DNA of 5,859 bases from Christensenellaceae bacterium. Lineage in GTDB: Bacteria; Bacillota; Clostridia; Christensenellales; Borkfalkiaceae. Positions within the stretch are counted from its first letter, which is position 1, and every line of letters starts with the position of its first letter. The DNA is taken from positions 1 through 5,859 of the forward strand of contig CAOMHR010000104.1 in the NCBI GenBank assembly GCA_948482865.1, read 5' to 3'. The notes beneath the pieces are model-generated. The model searched no databases, had not been told where the DNA came from, and worked only from the letters and a program-made list of their open reading frames with translations. This document shows, piece after piece, positions 1-5,843 of the stretch. A program made the position numbers and the translations under genes.

Positions 1-88
1 TAAGTGAGAGAATCCCAGCGTGTCTGGGTCGAAGTCGGTTGAAAATGTAAACCGTCTAAGATACTTCCGTAATAAATGCGGTAAAAAG

Positions 89-121
89 TTTTGCGTTGAG
101 ATTGCTTACGCCAACGCAAAA
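89..121 (-). terminator. 10-bp-stem hairpin, possible terminator
   Basis: TTTTGCGTTG at 89-98 pairs perfectly with CAACGCAAAA at 112-121 around a 13-nt loop. Read on the minus strand the hairpin is followed at once by CTTTTT, which fits an intrinsic terminator for transcripts coming from the hyd side, or a backup to the hairpins closer to hydA. Read on the plus strand there is no U-tract. The loop is long for a terminator, and the hairpin abuts the palindromic repeat, so it may instead be part of a larger repeat unit. Confidence 0.35.
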
Positions 122-122
122 A

Positions 123-200
123 GATTCTTCGGCTGCACACAGCACGAAAAGTGTAAACATTTCAATTTGCAAATAGCGGCTGCGTTCCGCTCAGAATGAC
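123..200. repeat. Palindromic intergenic repeat (REP-like), apparently interrupted
   Basis: The outer parts, GATTCTTCGGCTGC at 123-136 and CGGCTGCGTTCCGCTCAG from 177 with AGAATGAC to 200, form an imperfect palindrome (ATTCT 124-128 with AGAAT 193-197, CGG with CCG inside). Joined without the middle they resemble a short palindromic element, with GATTCTTCG at one end and CTCAGAATGAC at the other, that I recall from intergenic regions of many bacterial genomes. The 40 bases between them (137-176) are AT-rich and unrelated, and the 7-mer CGGCTGC stands at both junctions (130-136 and 177-183). Recognition of the family is from memory and has not been searched. Confidence 0.5.
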
Positions 201-281
201 AGAGAAATAACCCGTTGACAAGAAGCAAGCAATAAACGCGTGGGTATCTGCCAATAAAAAGCGCACTTGTGCTTGCTAATG

Positions 282-297
282 AAAAAGGGCTATGCCC
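282..297 (-). terminator. Short hairpin with U-tract downstream of hydA
   Basis: On the minus strand GGGC, a 3-nt loop ATA and GCCC (297-287) are followed by five T (286-282). The stem is only 4 bp, but the U-tract is clean. It lies directly behind the stronger hairpin at 308-330, so the pair may act together to end the hydCBA transcript. Confidence 0.4.
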
Positions 298-307
298 GAA
301 AATGAAG

Positions 308-330
308 ACCCGCCGGCTAAGCCGGCGGGT
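308..330 (-). terminator. Strong GC-rich hairpin ending the hydCBA operon
   Basis: ACCCGCCGGC (308-317) and GCCGGCGGGT (321-330) form a perfect 10-bp stem with a 3-nt loop, 16 nt past the hydA stop codon. On the minus strand the trailing sequence is CTTCATTTTC, an imperfect U-tract. On the plus strand it is followed by ATCTTTTATT, so it might also stop transcripts entering from the left. Position right behind the last gene of the operon is the main support. Confidence 0.7.
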
Positions 331-346
331 ATCTTTTATTGGAAAA

Positions 347-2062
347 TTAATACTTGTCGCGTTTGCTGTACGAAGTGTGCAAAAGCTCGTGCGCTTTGTG
401 TGAGTTGGGGAATATAAAGTATTCCTTATACAGCGTTTCAACGGCGGGAGTGGTGTGCGAAGTGCGCACTTTTCTCGTCTTGTCGTAATCGTACAAAGCC
501 TTTGAGCGCAGGGTTTTAAGGTCGGTGTTGTTTCTCACTTCGTCGTGGATATAGGGCTGACCGCCGCCGTTTATACAGCCGCCGGGACAAGCCATAATTT
601 CAACGAAAGTATAATTCTTTTTGCCGCTCTTTATATCTTCAATAACCTTTCTCGCGTTGCCAAGTCCGCTTGCAACCGCAACCTTGACGGTGGTGTCGCC
701 AACGGTGTATTCGGCTTCTTTAACGCCGTCCGTTCCGCGCACTTGCTCAAATTCAAGCGGTGCGCCGCTGCCGCCCAGTTTATACGCCGCCGTGCGCAGC
801 GCGGCTTCCATAACGCCGCCCGTCGCGCCGAAAATCGCGCCCGCTCCGCTCGCTTCGCCGAAAGGCATATCGTATTCCCCGTCGGGCAGGTTGGCAAAGT
901 CTATGCCCGCTTCGTTAATCATTTTCGCAAGTTCGCGCGTGGTCAGCGCCGCGTCGGTGTATTCGCCCAGTTCCTTTCTGGATACTTCGAATTTTTTCGC
1001 CGTGCAGGGTATTACCGAAACAACATAAAGGTTTTCGGGGTCGATGCCGTTCTTTTCGCAGTAATAGGTTTTGAGCACGGCGGAGAACATTTCCTGCGGC
1101 GATTTACAGGTTGAAAGATTGGGCAGGAGTTCGGGGTAGTAATGCTCTGCAAATTTTATCCAGCCGGGACAGCAGCTCGTGAACATAGGCACGGGCTTTC
1201 CTGTTTTCAACCTGTCTAAAAGCTCGTTCGCTTCTTCCATAATGGTAAGGTCGGCGGTGATATCCATATTAAAGCACTTTACGTCGCCCAGCTGTTTTAT
1301 CGCCGTAATCATTTTGCCTTCGACGTTGGTGCCTACGGGCAGTCCGAACGATTCGCCCAAAGTCGCCCTGATGGACGGCGCGGTGTAAAACACAACCTGT
1401 TTTTCGGGGTTGACTATCGCGCCCCATACGTCAGCTACCGCGCTCTTTTCGTACAGCGCGCCCACGGGACACGCCACTATGCACTGTCCGCAGTTGACGC
1501 AGGGGGTAAAGGCGAGCGATACGTCGTAGGGCGAGCCTATTTCCTTTGCGTAGCCGCGGTTTTTGGGACCTATCGCGCCGATAGTCTGGTTGTTGCAAGC
1601 CGCAACGCAGCGCGTACACATTACGCACTTGGAATTGTCGCGCACGACCGAAGCTGAAAAATTGTCAACGGGTTTAACGTCGTGGTCGGTGCCGAACCTG
1701 TCTTCTTCCGCGTTGTATTCAAGAGCGAGTTTTTGCAGTTCGCAGTTCATAGAACGCGGACAGCTGAGACATTTCTTTTTATGGGTTGAAAGTATAAGTT
1801 CAATGGTCGTCTTTCTCGATTTTCTTACGCGGGGCGTGTTTGTCTTTACGTCCATACCTTCCGAAACGGGGTATACGCACGCCGCCACGAGTCCGCGCGC
1901 GCCGCTCGCTTCCACAAGGCACATACGGCAGGAGCCTACGCACTGCACGTCTTTAAGGTAGCAAAGGGTGGGTATTCTCACGTTGGCAAGTTTAGCCGCC
2001 TGCAATATGGTAGAGCCTTCGGGCACGCTGACGGGTATGCCGTTTATAGTTAAATTAATCAT
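347..2062 (-). CDS. hydA: [FeFe]-hydrogenase catalytic subunit HydA (HndD type)
   Basis: Catalytic subunit of a multimeric, cytoplasmic, NAD(P)-linked [FeFe]-hydrogenase; it reduces protons to H2 (reversible) at the H-cluster. The 571-residue protein shows, in order: a ferredoxin-like [2Fe-2S] domain (C34, C45, C48, C62), a His-Cys3 [4Fe-4S] site (H94, C98, C101, C107), two [4Fe-4S] motifs (C146/149/152/156 and C188/191/194/198), then the H-cluster domain with L1 TSCCPGW (295-301), L2 IPCTAKKFE (351-359) and L3 EIMACPGGCINGGGQP (488-503). H-cluster ligands are C298, C353, C492 and C496; C297 matches the proton-relay Cys. It ends with the small-subunit-like tail (HELLHTSY). Length fits HndD-type subunits; the extra C-terminal [2Fe-2S] domain of Thermotoga HydA is absent. 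I chose the ATG at 2062 over the GTG at 2077, because AGGTG (2074-2070) lies 7 nt ahead of it and the domain begins MINLTING. Oddity: L2 has Ile351 where Met is usual. Confidence 0.96.
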   Translation of the reverse strand: MINLTINGIPVSVPEGSTILQAAKLANVRIPTLCYLKDVQCVGSCRMCLVEASGARGLVAACVYPVSEGMDVKTNTPRVRKSRKTTIELILSTHKKKCLSCPRSMNCELQKLALEYNAEEDRFGTDHDVKPVDNFSASVVRDNSKCVMCTRCVAACNNQTIGAIGPKNRGYAKEIGSPYDVSLAFTPCVNCGQCIVACPVGALYEKSAVADVWGAIVNPEKQVVFYTAPSIRATLGESFGLPVGTNVEGKMITAIKQLGDVKCFNMDITADLTIMEEANELLDRLKTGKPVPMFTSCCPGWIKFAEHYYPELLPNLSTCKSPQEMFSAVLKTYYCEKNGIDPENLYVVSVIPCTAKKFEVSRKELGEYTDAALTTRELAKMINEAGIDFANLPDGEYDMPFGEASGAGAIFGATGGVMEAALRTAAYKLGGSGAPLEFEQVRGTDGVKEAEYTVGDTTVKVAVASGLGNARKVIEDIKSGKKNYTFVEIMACPGGCINGGGQPYIHDEVRNNTDLKTLRSKALYDYDKTRKVRTSHTTPAVETLYKEYFIFPNSHKAHELLHTSYSKRDKY

Positions 2063-2076
2063 ATTCTCGCACCTCA
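2063..2076 (-). promoter_or_regulatory. Ribosome binding site of hydA overlapping the hydB stop codon
   Basis: The minus strand reads TGAGGTGCGAGAAT directly before the hydA ATG. The last base of the hydB stop codon TGA is the first base of the AGGTG Shine-Dalgarno (2074-2070), 7 nt from the ATG. The geometry suggests translational coupling of the two subunits and decides the hydA start in favour of 2062. Confidence 0.75.
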
Positions 2077-3966
2077 CTTTTTCACTATTGCGCCGAATTT
2101 ACAGTGCGCAATACACTGCCCGCATTTTATGCAGGCTTTCAGGTCTATTTCGTGCGCGCTTTTTACCGTACCCGAAATTGCGTTTGCGGGGCAGTTGCGT
2201 TTGCACAGCGTACAGCCGCGGCATTTATCGGGGTCTATGTAGTATGAAAGCATTGACTTGCACACGCCTGCGGGGCATTTCTTTTCGTTTATGTGCGCTT
2301 CGTACTCGCCGCCGAAATGCTCCATTGCAGAGAGAACGGGGTTGGGCGCAGACTGTCCCAGCGCGCACAGTGAAGAAGACTTCATATGCTCCGCAATTTC
2401 CTTTATCTTTTCAAGGTCTTCTTTTTCGCCCTTGCCTTCTGTAATTTTGGTCAGAATTTCCAAAAGCCGCTTTGTGCCTATGCGGCAGGGTACGCATTTG
2501 CCGCAGCTTTCGTCCGCGGTAAATTCAAGATAAAATTTTGCAATGTCTACCATACAGGTGTCTTCGTCCATTACGATAAGTCCGCCGCTGCCCATCATAG
2601 AGCCTATCGCCACAAGGTTATCAAAGTCCATTGCTATATCTATGTGCTTCGCGGGGATACATCCTCCCGAAGGTCCGCCCGTCTGCGCGGCTTTAAACGC
2701 TTTTCCGTCGGGTATGCCGCCGCCAATGTCGTATATAATGGTTTTAAGGGGAGTACCCATAGGAACTTCTACAAGTCCCACGTTGTTTATCTTTCCGCCG
2801 ACTGCGAAAACTTTGGTCCCCTTTGATTTTTCGGTTCCTATGGAAGAGAACCAGTGATAGCCGTTTAAAATAATGGGGGCAATGTTCGCCCAGGTTTCAA
2901 CGTTGTTGAGTACGGTGGGTTTTTTAAACAGTCCGCACTGCGCCGAAAAGGGCGGTCTGGGTCTGGGTTCGCCGCGGTGACCTTCTATAGACGCCATAAG
3001 CGCGGTCTCTTCGCCGCAGACGAACGCGCCCGCGCCCAGCCTGATATGTATGTCGAAGTCAAATCCGCTGCCCAGAATATTTTTGCCCAGAAGTCCGTAT
3101 TTGCGCGCCTGCGCAATGGCAATGTTCAGCCTTTCAACGGCAATGGGGTACTCTGCGCGCACGTAAATATATCCTTCGTCAGCGCCCACGGCATAGCCCG
3201 CAATAGCCATAGCTTCAAGAACGGTGTGCGGGTCGCCTTCCAGAACGGAGCGGTCCATAAACGCGCCGGGGTCGCCTTCGTCCGCGTTACAGCAGACGTA
3301 TTTTTTATCGCCTTGCGCAATCCGCGTCAGGTGCCACTTGGTGCCTGTGGGGAAGCCCGCGCCGCCCCTGCCGCGAAGACCCGATTTTTTAATTTCTTCA
3401 ATAACGCTTTCGGGCGTCATTTCAAACAGCGCCTTGCAAAGCGCGGCATAGTCGCCCGCGCCTATCGCTTCGTCAATGCTTTCGGCGGCAATAACGCCGC
3501 AGTTGCGCAAAGCGATTCTCATCTGGTGTTTGTAAAAAGGTATTTCGGAAAAGGGGATAATGCTTCCGTCTTCGTGTACCGTCTCCTCATATAAAAGTCC
3601 GGTCACGGGTTTTCCGCCGTAAACAAGATGGTTTTCCGCAACAGTCTTTGCGTGTTCGGGTGTCATATGGGGGTAAAACGCGCCTTCGGGATAGACTATC
3701 ATAATAGGTCCCAGCGCGCACAGTCCAAAACAGCCTGTCTTTACTATCAGCACGTCGTTTATTTTAAGTTCTTTGAAAGACTGTTCAAGCTGTTCTATAA
3801 CTTTTAAAGAGTGCGACGAAGTACAGCCCGTACCGCCGCAAACTAAAATCTGTTTTCTGTACGCGGTGTTTTTTGCAAGTTTTTCAGCCTGCTCGCGCAC
3901 AATTTTTCTTACGTTGATTAAATCCGCTTTTTCGGCGGCAAGTTTTTTAAGTTGTTCGCTTGTCAT
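2074..3966 (-). CDS. hydB: NAD(P)-linked [FeFe]-hydrogenase flavoprotein subunit HydB (NuoF-like, HndC type)
   Basis: Diaphorase subunit that binds FMN and NAD(H) and passes electrons between the nucleotide, HydC and HydA; in this family it is the proposed site of electron bifurcation. The 630-residue protein shows a helical N-terminus, a thioredoxin-like [2Fe-2S] domain (C43, C48, C79, C83), the NuoF FMN/NADH domain with GLRGRGGAGFPTGTKW (197-212), the CNADEGDPGAFMDR stretch (226-239) and GAGAFVCGEETAL (311-323), and the NuoF [4Fe-4S] site ESCGKCVPCRIGT (C488, C491, C494) with C534. A CPAGVC pair (C564, C569) follows, then a C-terminal 2x[4Fe-4S] domain (C582/585/588/592 and C612/615/618/622). 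The domain order and length match Thermotoga-type HydB; the N-terminal domain does the work of the separate HndB of Desulfovibrio. The ATG is preceded by GGAG (3976-3973) at 6 nt. It lies 15 nt after hydC and 11 nt before hydA. Confidence 0.96.
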   Translation of the reverse strand: MTSEQLKKLAAEKADLINVRKIVREQAEKLAKNTAYRKQILVCGGTGCTSSHSLKVIEQLEQSFKELKINDVLIVKTGCFGLCALGPIMIVYPEGAFYPHMTPEHAKTVAENHLVYGGKPVTGLLYEETVHEDGSIIPFSEIPFYKHQMRIALRNCGVIAAESIDEAIGAGDYAALCKALFEMTPESVIEEIKKSGLRGRGGAGFPTGTKWHLTRIAQGDKKYVCCNADEGDPGAFMDRSVLEGDPHTVLEAMAIAGYAVGADEGYIYVRAEYPIAVERLNIAIAQARKYGLLGKNILGSGFDFDIHIRLGAGAFVCGEETALMASIEGHRGEPRPRPPFSAQCGLFKKPTVLNNVETWANIAPIILNGYHWFSSIGTEKSKGTKVFAVGGKINNVGLVEVPMGTPLKTIIYDIGGGIPDGKAFKAAQTGGPSGGCIPAKHIDIAMDFDNLVAIGSMMGSGGLIVMDEDTCMVDIAKFYLEFTADESCGKCVPCRIGTKRLLEILTKITEGKGEKEDLEKIKEIAEHMKSSSLCALGQSAPNPVLSAMEHFGGEYEAHINEKKCPAGVCKSMLSYYIDPDKCRGCTLCKRNCPANAISGTVKSAHEIDLKACIKCGQCIAHCKFGAIVKK

Positions 3967-3981
3967 TTTTTTCTCCGCCTT

Positions 3982-4470
3982 TTAATCCTTTATGTATTTG
4001 TCCAATATACCCGCAACGTCGCGCTCGGTAAGTTTTCCGTAAACTTCGCCGTCGATTATGACTACGGGCGCAAGCCCGCACGCGCCTACGCAGCGGCAGT
4101 TTTCAATTGAAAACTTTTTGTCGGGTGTGCATTCGCCGCAACGTATACCCAGCTCCCTTTCAATCGCCGCAAGAACTTTGTCGCTTCCCTTTACGTAGCA
4201 GGCGGTGCCCAAGCATACGCTGATCTTGTGTTTGCCCTTGGGGTTTAAAGAGAATTGCGAGTAAAAAGTCGCAACCCCGTAAACTTCGGCAAGGGGGATA
4301 GACAGCTCTTCGGCAATCACGGTCTGAACTTCGGCGGGAAGGTATCCGTAAATATCCTGCGCTTCGTGCAGGACGGGCATAAGCGCGCCCGCTTCGCCGC
4401 GGTGTTCCGCAATACACGCCAAAAGCCTGTTCATCTGTTCGGGCGTGCCTTCAAAAACGTTTTGTGACAT
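3982..4470 (-). CDS. hydC: [FeFe]-hydrogenase [2Fe-2S] subunit HydC (NuoE-like, HndA type)
   Basis: Small electron-transfer subunit that partners the flavoprotein HydB, as NuoE partners NuoF in complex I. The 162 residues show the N-terminal helical part of the family with the HEAQDIYGYLP segment (35-45) and GVATFYSQF (65-73), then a thioredoxin-like fold with one [2Fe-2S] site: C86 and C91 in SVCLGTACYVKG, and C127 and C131 in CRCVGACGLAPV. Length is normal for HydC/NuoE. Three further Cys lie near the site (C111, C114, C125); their role is unknown. It is the first gene of the operon. The ATG has AGGAG at 4481-4477, 6 nt upstream, and a promoter lies about 50-75 nt upstream. Confidence 0.95.
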   Translation of the reverse strand: MSQNVFEGTPEQMNRLLACIAEHRGEAGALMPVLHEAQDIYGYLPAEVQTVIAEELSIPLAEVYGVATFYSQFSLNPKGKHKISVCLGTACYVKGSDKVLAAIERELGIRCGECTPDKKFSIENCRCVGACGLAPVVIIDGEVYGKLTERDVAGILDKYIKD

Positions 4471-4476
4471 CCTGTT

Positions 4477-4481
4477 CTCCT
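4477..4481 (-). promoter_or_regulatory. Ribosome binding site of hydC
   Basis: AGGAG on the minus strand, 6 nt before the hydC ATG at 4470. It is a near-perfect Shine-Dalgarno and supports the chosen start. Confidence 0.8.
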
Positions 4482-4518
4482 GTTAAAATTTATTAAATAA
4501 ATATTTTAATACTGATTA

Positions 4519-4547
4519 ATTATACCAATATTTATGACAAATTACAA
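4519..4547 (-). promoter_or_regulatory. Extended -10 sigma-70-type promoter of the hydCBA operon
   Basis: On the minus strand the -35 is TTGTAA (4547-4542), the spacer is 17 nt, and the -10 is a perfect TATAAT (4524-4519) preceded by TGG (4527-4525), an extended -10. The predicted start of transcription is near 4512, which gives a leader of about 41 nt that is very AT-rich. No other box pair on this strand fits as well. Confidence 0.7.
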
Positions 4548-4606
4548 ATATATATCCGTTGTTTTGACAAAAAAAATTACAGGCAATTCCCGCCGATATT
4601 TCACGG

Positions 4607-4635
4607 TTGACTATTCGCGCGGAATTTATTATAAT
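4607..4635 (+). promoter_or_regulatory. Near-consensus sigma-70-type promoter of the alcohol dehydrogenase gene
   Basis: TTGACT (4607-4612), a 17-nt spacer and TATAAT (4630-4635) match the housekeeping consensus in 11 of 12 positions. Transcription should start near 4642, immediately at the AAGGAG Shine-Dalgarno (4643-4648), so the leader would be only about 13 nt. This leaves no room for a riboswitch or attenuator on this side. Confidence 0.78.
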
Positions 4636-4642
4636 TTATAAA

Positions 4643-4648
4643 AAGGAG
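4643..4648 (+). promoter_or_regulatory. Ribosome binding site of the alcohol dehydrogenase gene
   Basis: AAGGAG lies 6 nt before the ATG at 4655. It decides the start in favour of the ATG and against an in-frame TTG at 4607, which falls on the -35 box and cannot be on the transcript predicted from this promoter. Confidence 0.85.
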
Positions 4649-4654
4649 AAAATT

Positions 4655-5815
4655 ATGGATTTTGTTTACACCGCGCCGACCAAGGTATATTTCGGCGACA
4701 AGTTGGACCTTTTGGGGGAAGAACTTAAAAAACACGGCAAAAAGGTGCTGTTGACTTACGGCGGCGGCTCGGTTAAAAAGAGCGGGCTTTACGACAGGAT
4801 TGTAAAAATTATTGAGGCGGCGGGTCTTGAGCTTTACGAACTTTCGGGCATAGCCCCCAATCCCAGAATAGAGAGCGTAAGGGCGGGCGCGGACATATGC
4901 AAACAAAAAGGGGTGGACGTTATACTCGCCGTAGGCGGCGGCTCTACGCTGGACGCTTCAAAATATATGGCGGCGGGCGCGAAAGTGAATTTCGACCCGT
5001 GGCTGTTTTTCAGCGAAAAGGCGCCCATAAACGACGCGCTTCCCGTGGTGACCGTTTTAACTCTTGCGGCAACCGGTTCCGAAATGAACGGCGGCGGCGT
5101 TATCACCAACCTGGAAACAAATGAAAAACTGGGAAGAATGAACGATATTCTGCGCCCCAGGGCTTCGTTTTTAGACCCCGCGCTGACCTATACGGTAAGC
5201 GAATACCAGACGGCTTGCGGCTCTGCGGATATCCTTTCGCACATAATGGAAACTTATTTTACCGTAAACCCGGACCTTGAAATGCTGGACGGGATTATGG
5301 AAAGCCTTATGCGCACGGTTATAAAATACGCACCCGCGGCAATGCGCGAACCTGAAAATTACGAAGCGCGCGCAAATTTAATGTGGGCTTCGAGCTGGGC
5401 GATAAACGGCTTTATCACGGGCGGCAAAACCCATGCCTGGAGCGTTCATCCTATGGAACACGAGCTTTCGGCTTTTTACGATATAACCCACGGGCTGGGG
5501 CTTGCTATACTTACGCCGCGCTGGCTTAGCTACTGCCTTGACGGTACCACCGCGGAAAGGTGTAAAAAGTTTGCCGTAAACGTATTCGGCGTGGATAAAA
5601 ACCTGCCTGCGACAGAAGCGGCGAAAGCGGGTATAGAAGAGCTGGATAAATTCCTTTTCGGCACGCTGAAACTCGGTAAAACGTTAACGGACGCGGGCAT
5701 AGATAAAAAGCACTTTAAAGAGATGGCGAAAAAAGCCTGCGGCGGAAAGAGTATAAACGGCTTTAAAACCCTTACCCCGCAGGACGTTGAAAATATATTT
5801 AATATGTGCCTTTAA
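4655..5815 (+). CDS. Iron-containing alcohol dehydrogenase (BdhA/YqhD type)
   Basis: Cytoplasmic group III, metal-dependent alcohol dehydrogenase, which in this family mostly reduces aldehydes to alcohols with NAD(P)H (butanol dehydrogenases, YqhD). The 386 residues match the family length. Visible motifs are the N-terminal TYGGGSVKKSGLYD (34-47) and GGGSTLD (94-100) of the nucleotide-binding domain, TLAATGSEMN (136-145), and the metal ligands D192 and H196 in ADILSH, H265 in HPMEHEL and H279 in ITHGLGLA, with the YqhD spacing (4, 69, 14). H269 is the second conserved His. The HPMEHELSAFYDITHGLGLAIL segment is closer to clostridial butanol dehydrogenases than to E. coli YqhD. The small residues in GGGS, without an Asp, do not exclude NADPH, so cofactor choice is open. 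Substrate is not readable from sequence. It is divergent from the hydrogenase operon, which suggests a shared role in disposing of reductant. It appears monocistronic, with a hairpin soon after the stop. Confidence 0.93.
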   Translation: MDFVYTAPTKVYFGDKLDLLGEELKKHGKKVLLTYGGGSVKKSGLYDRIVKIIEAAGLELYELSGIAPNPRIESVRAGADICKQKGVDVILAVGGGSTLDASKYMAAGAKVNFDPWLFFSEKAPINDALPVVTVLTLAATGSEMNGGGVITNLETNEKLGRMNDILRPRASFLDPALTYTVSEYQTACGSADILSHIMETYFTVNPDLEMLDGIMESLMRTVIKYAPAAMREPENYEARANLMWASSWAINGFITGGKTHAWSVHPMEHELSAFYDITHGLGLAILTPRWLSYCLDGTTAERCKKFAVNVFGVDKNLPATEAAKAGIEELDKFLFGTLKLGKTLTDAGIDKKHFKEMAKKACGGKSINGFKTLTPQDVENIFNMCL

Positions 5816-5843
5816 AAAATAATCAGCTGAATAATAGACGGCG

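Larger units (their letters stand above)
1..346. other. Non-coding left flank with several hairpins and a palindromic repeat
   Basis: I see no supported gene here. The stretch holds, in order, two small hairpins near the edge (CCCAG 14-18 with CTGGG 24-28; CGGTT 36-40 with AACCG 50-54), a strong hairpin at 89-121, an interrupted palindromic repeat at 123-200, a loose 8-bp inverted repeat (AGCAAGCA 224-231 with TGCTTGCT 270-277) and two hairpins just after hydA. The hairpin-rich first 60 bases could be the end of a structured RNA or of another repeat, but I do not recognise a family. On the minus strand a stretch reads open from about 107 down to the left edge, but it begins just after a stop codon without a start codon. 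Confidence 0.6.

Noticed and set aside
1..106. Open minus-strand reading toward the left edge from about 107
   Set aside because: It begins right after a TAA with no start codon and lies over the 89-121 hairpin; without sequence to the left there is no support for a gene or pseudogene.
106..441. 111-residue open frame on the minus strand overlapping the end of hydA
   Set aside because: It starts inside hydA in another frame and runs through the terminator hairpins and the palindromic repeat; the translation is a low-complexity shadow with no family features.
545..1114. Long plus-strand open frames inside hydA, hydB and hydC (for example 545-1114, 2977-3594)
   Set aside because: They are antisense shadows of high-GC-third-position genes, with Arg/Ala/Phe-rich translations, no plausible ribosome sites and no recognisable domain.
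2063..2077. GTG at 2077 as the hydA start (five extra residues)
   Set aside because: It overlaps the hydB stop and the AGGTG ribosome site itself, while the ATG at 2062 has correct spacing and matches the start of the [2Fe-2S] domain.
4480..4499. Canonical Rex operator upstream of hydC
   Set aside because: Only one half resembles TTGTTAA and the spacing to the other half is 6 nt rather than 4; not good enough to annotate as a Rex site.
4607..4654. TTG at 4607 as start of a longer alcohol dehydrogenase
   Set aside because: This TTG is the -35 box of the promoter, and the ATG at 4655 has a perfect ribosome site and the normal family N-terminus.
5821..5837. Palindrome TCAGCTGA downstream of the alcohol dehydrogenase
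   Set aside because: Eight-base perfect palindromes are expected by chance, and there is no second copy or context to give it meaning.
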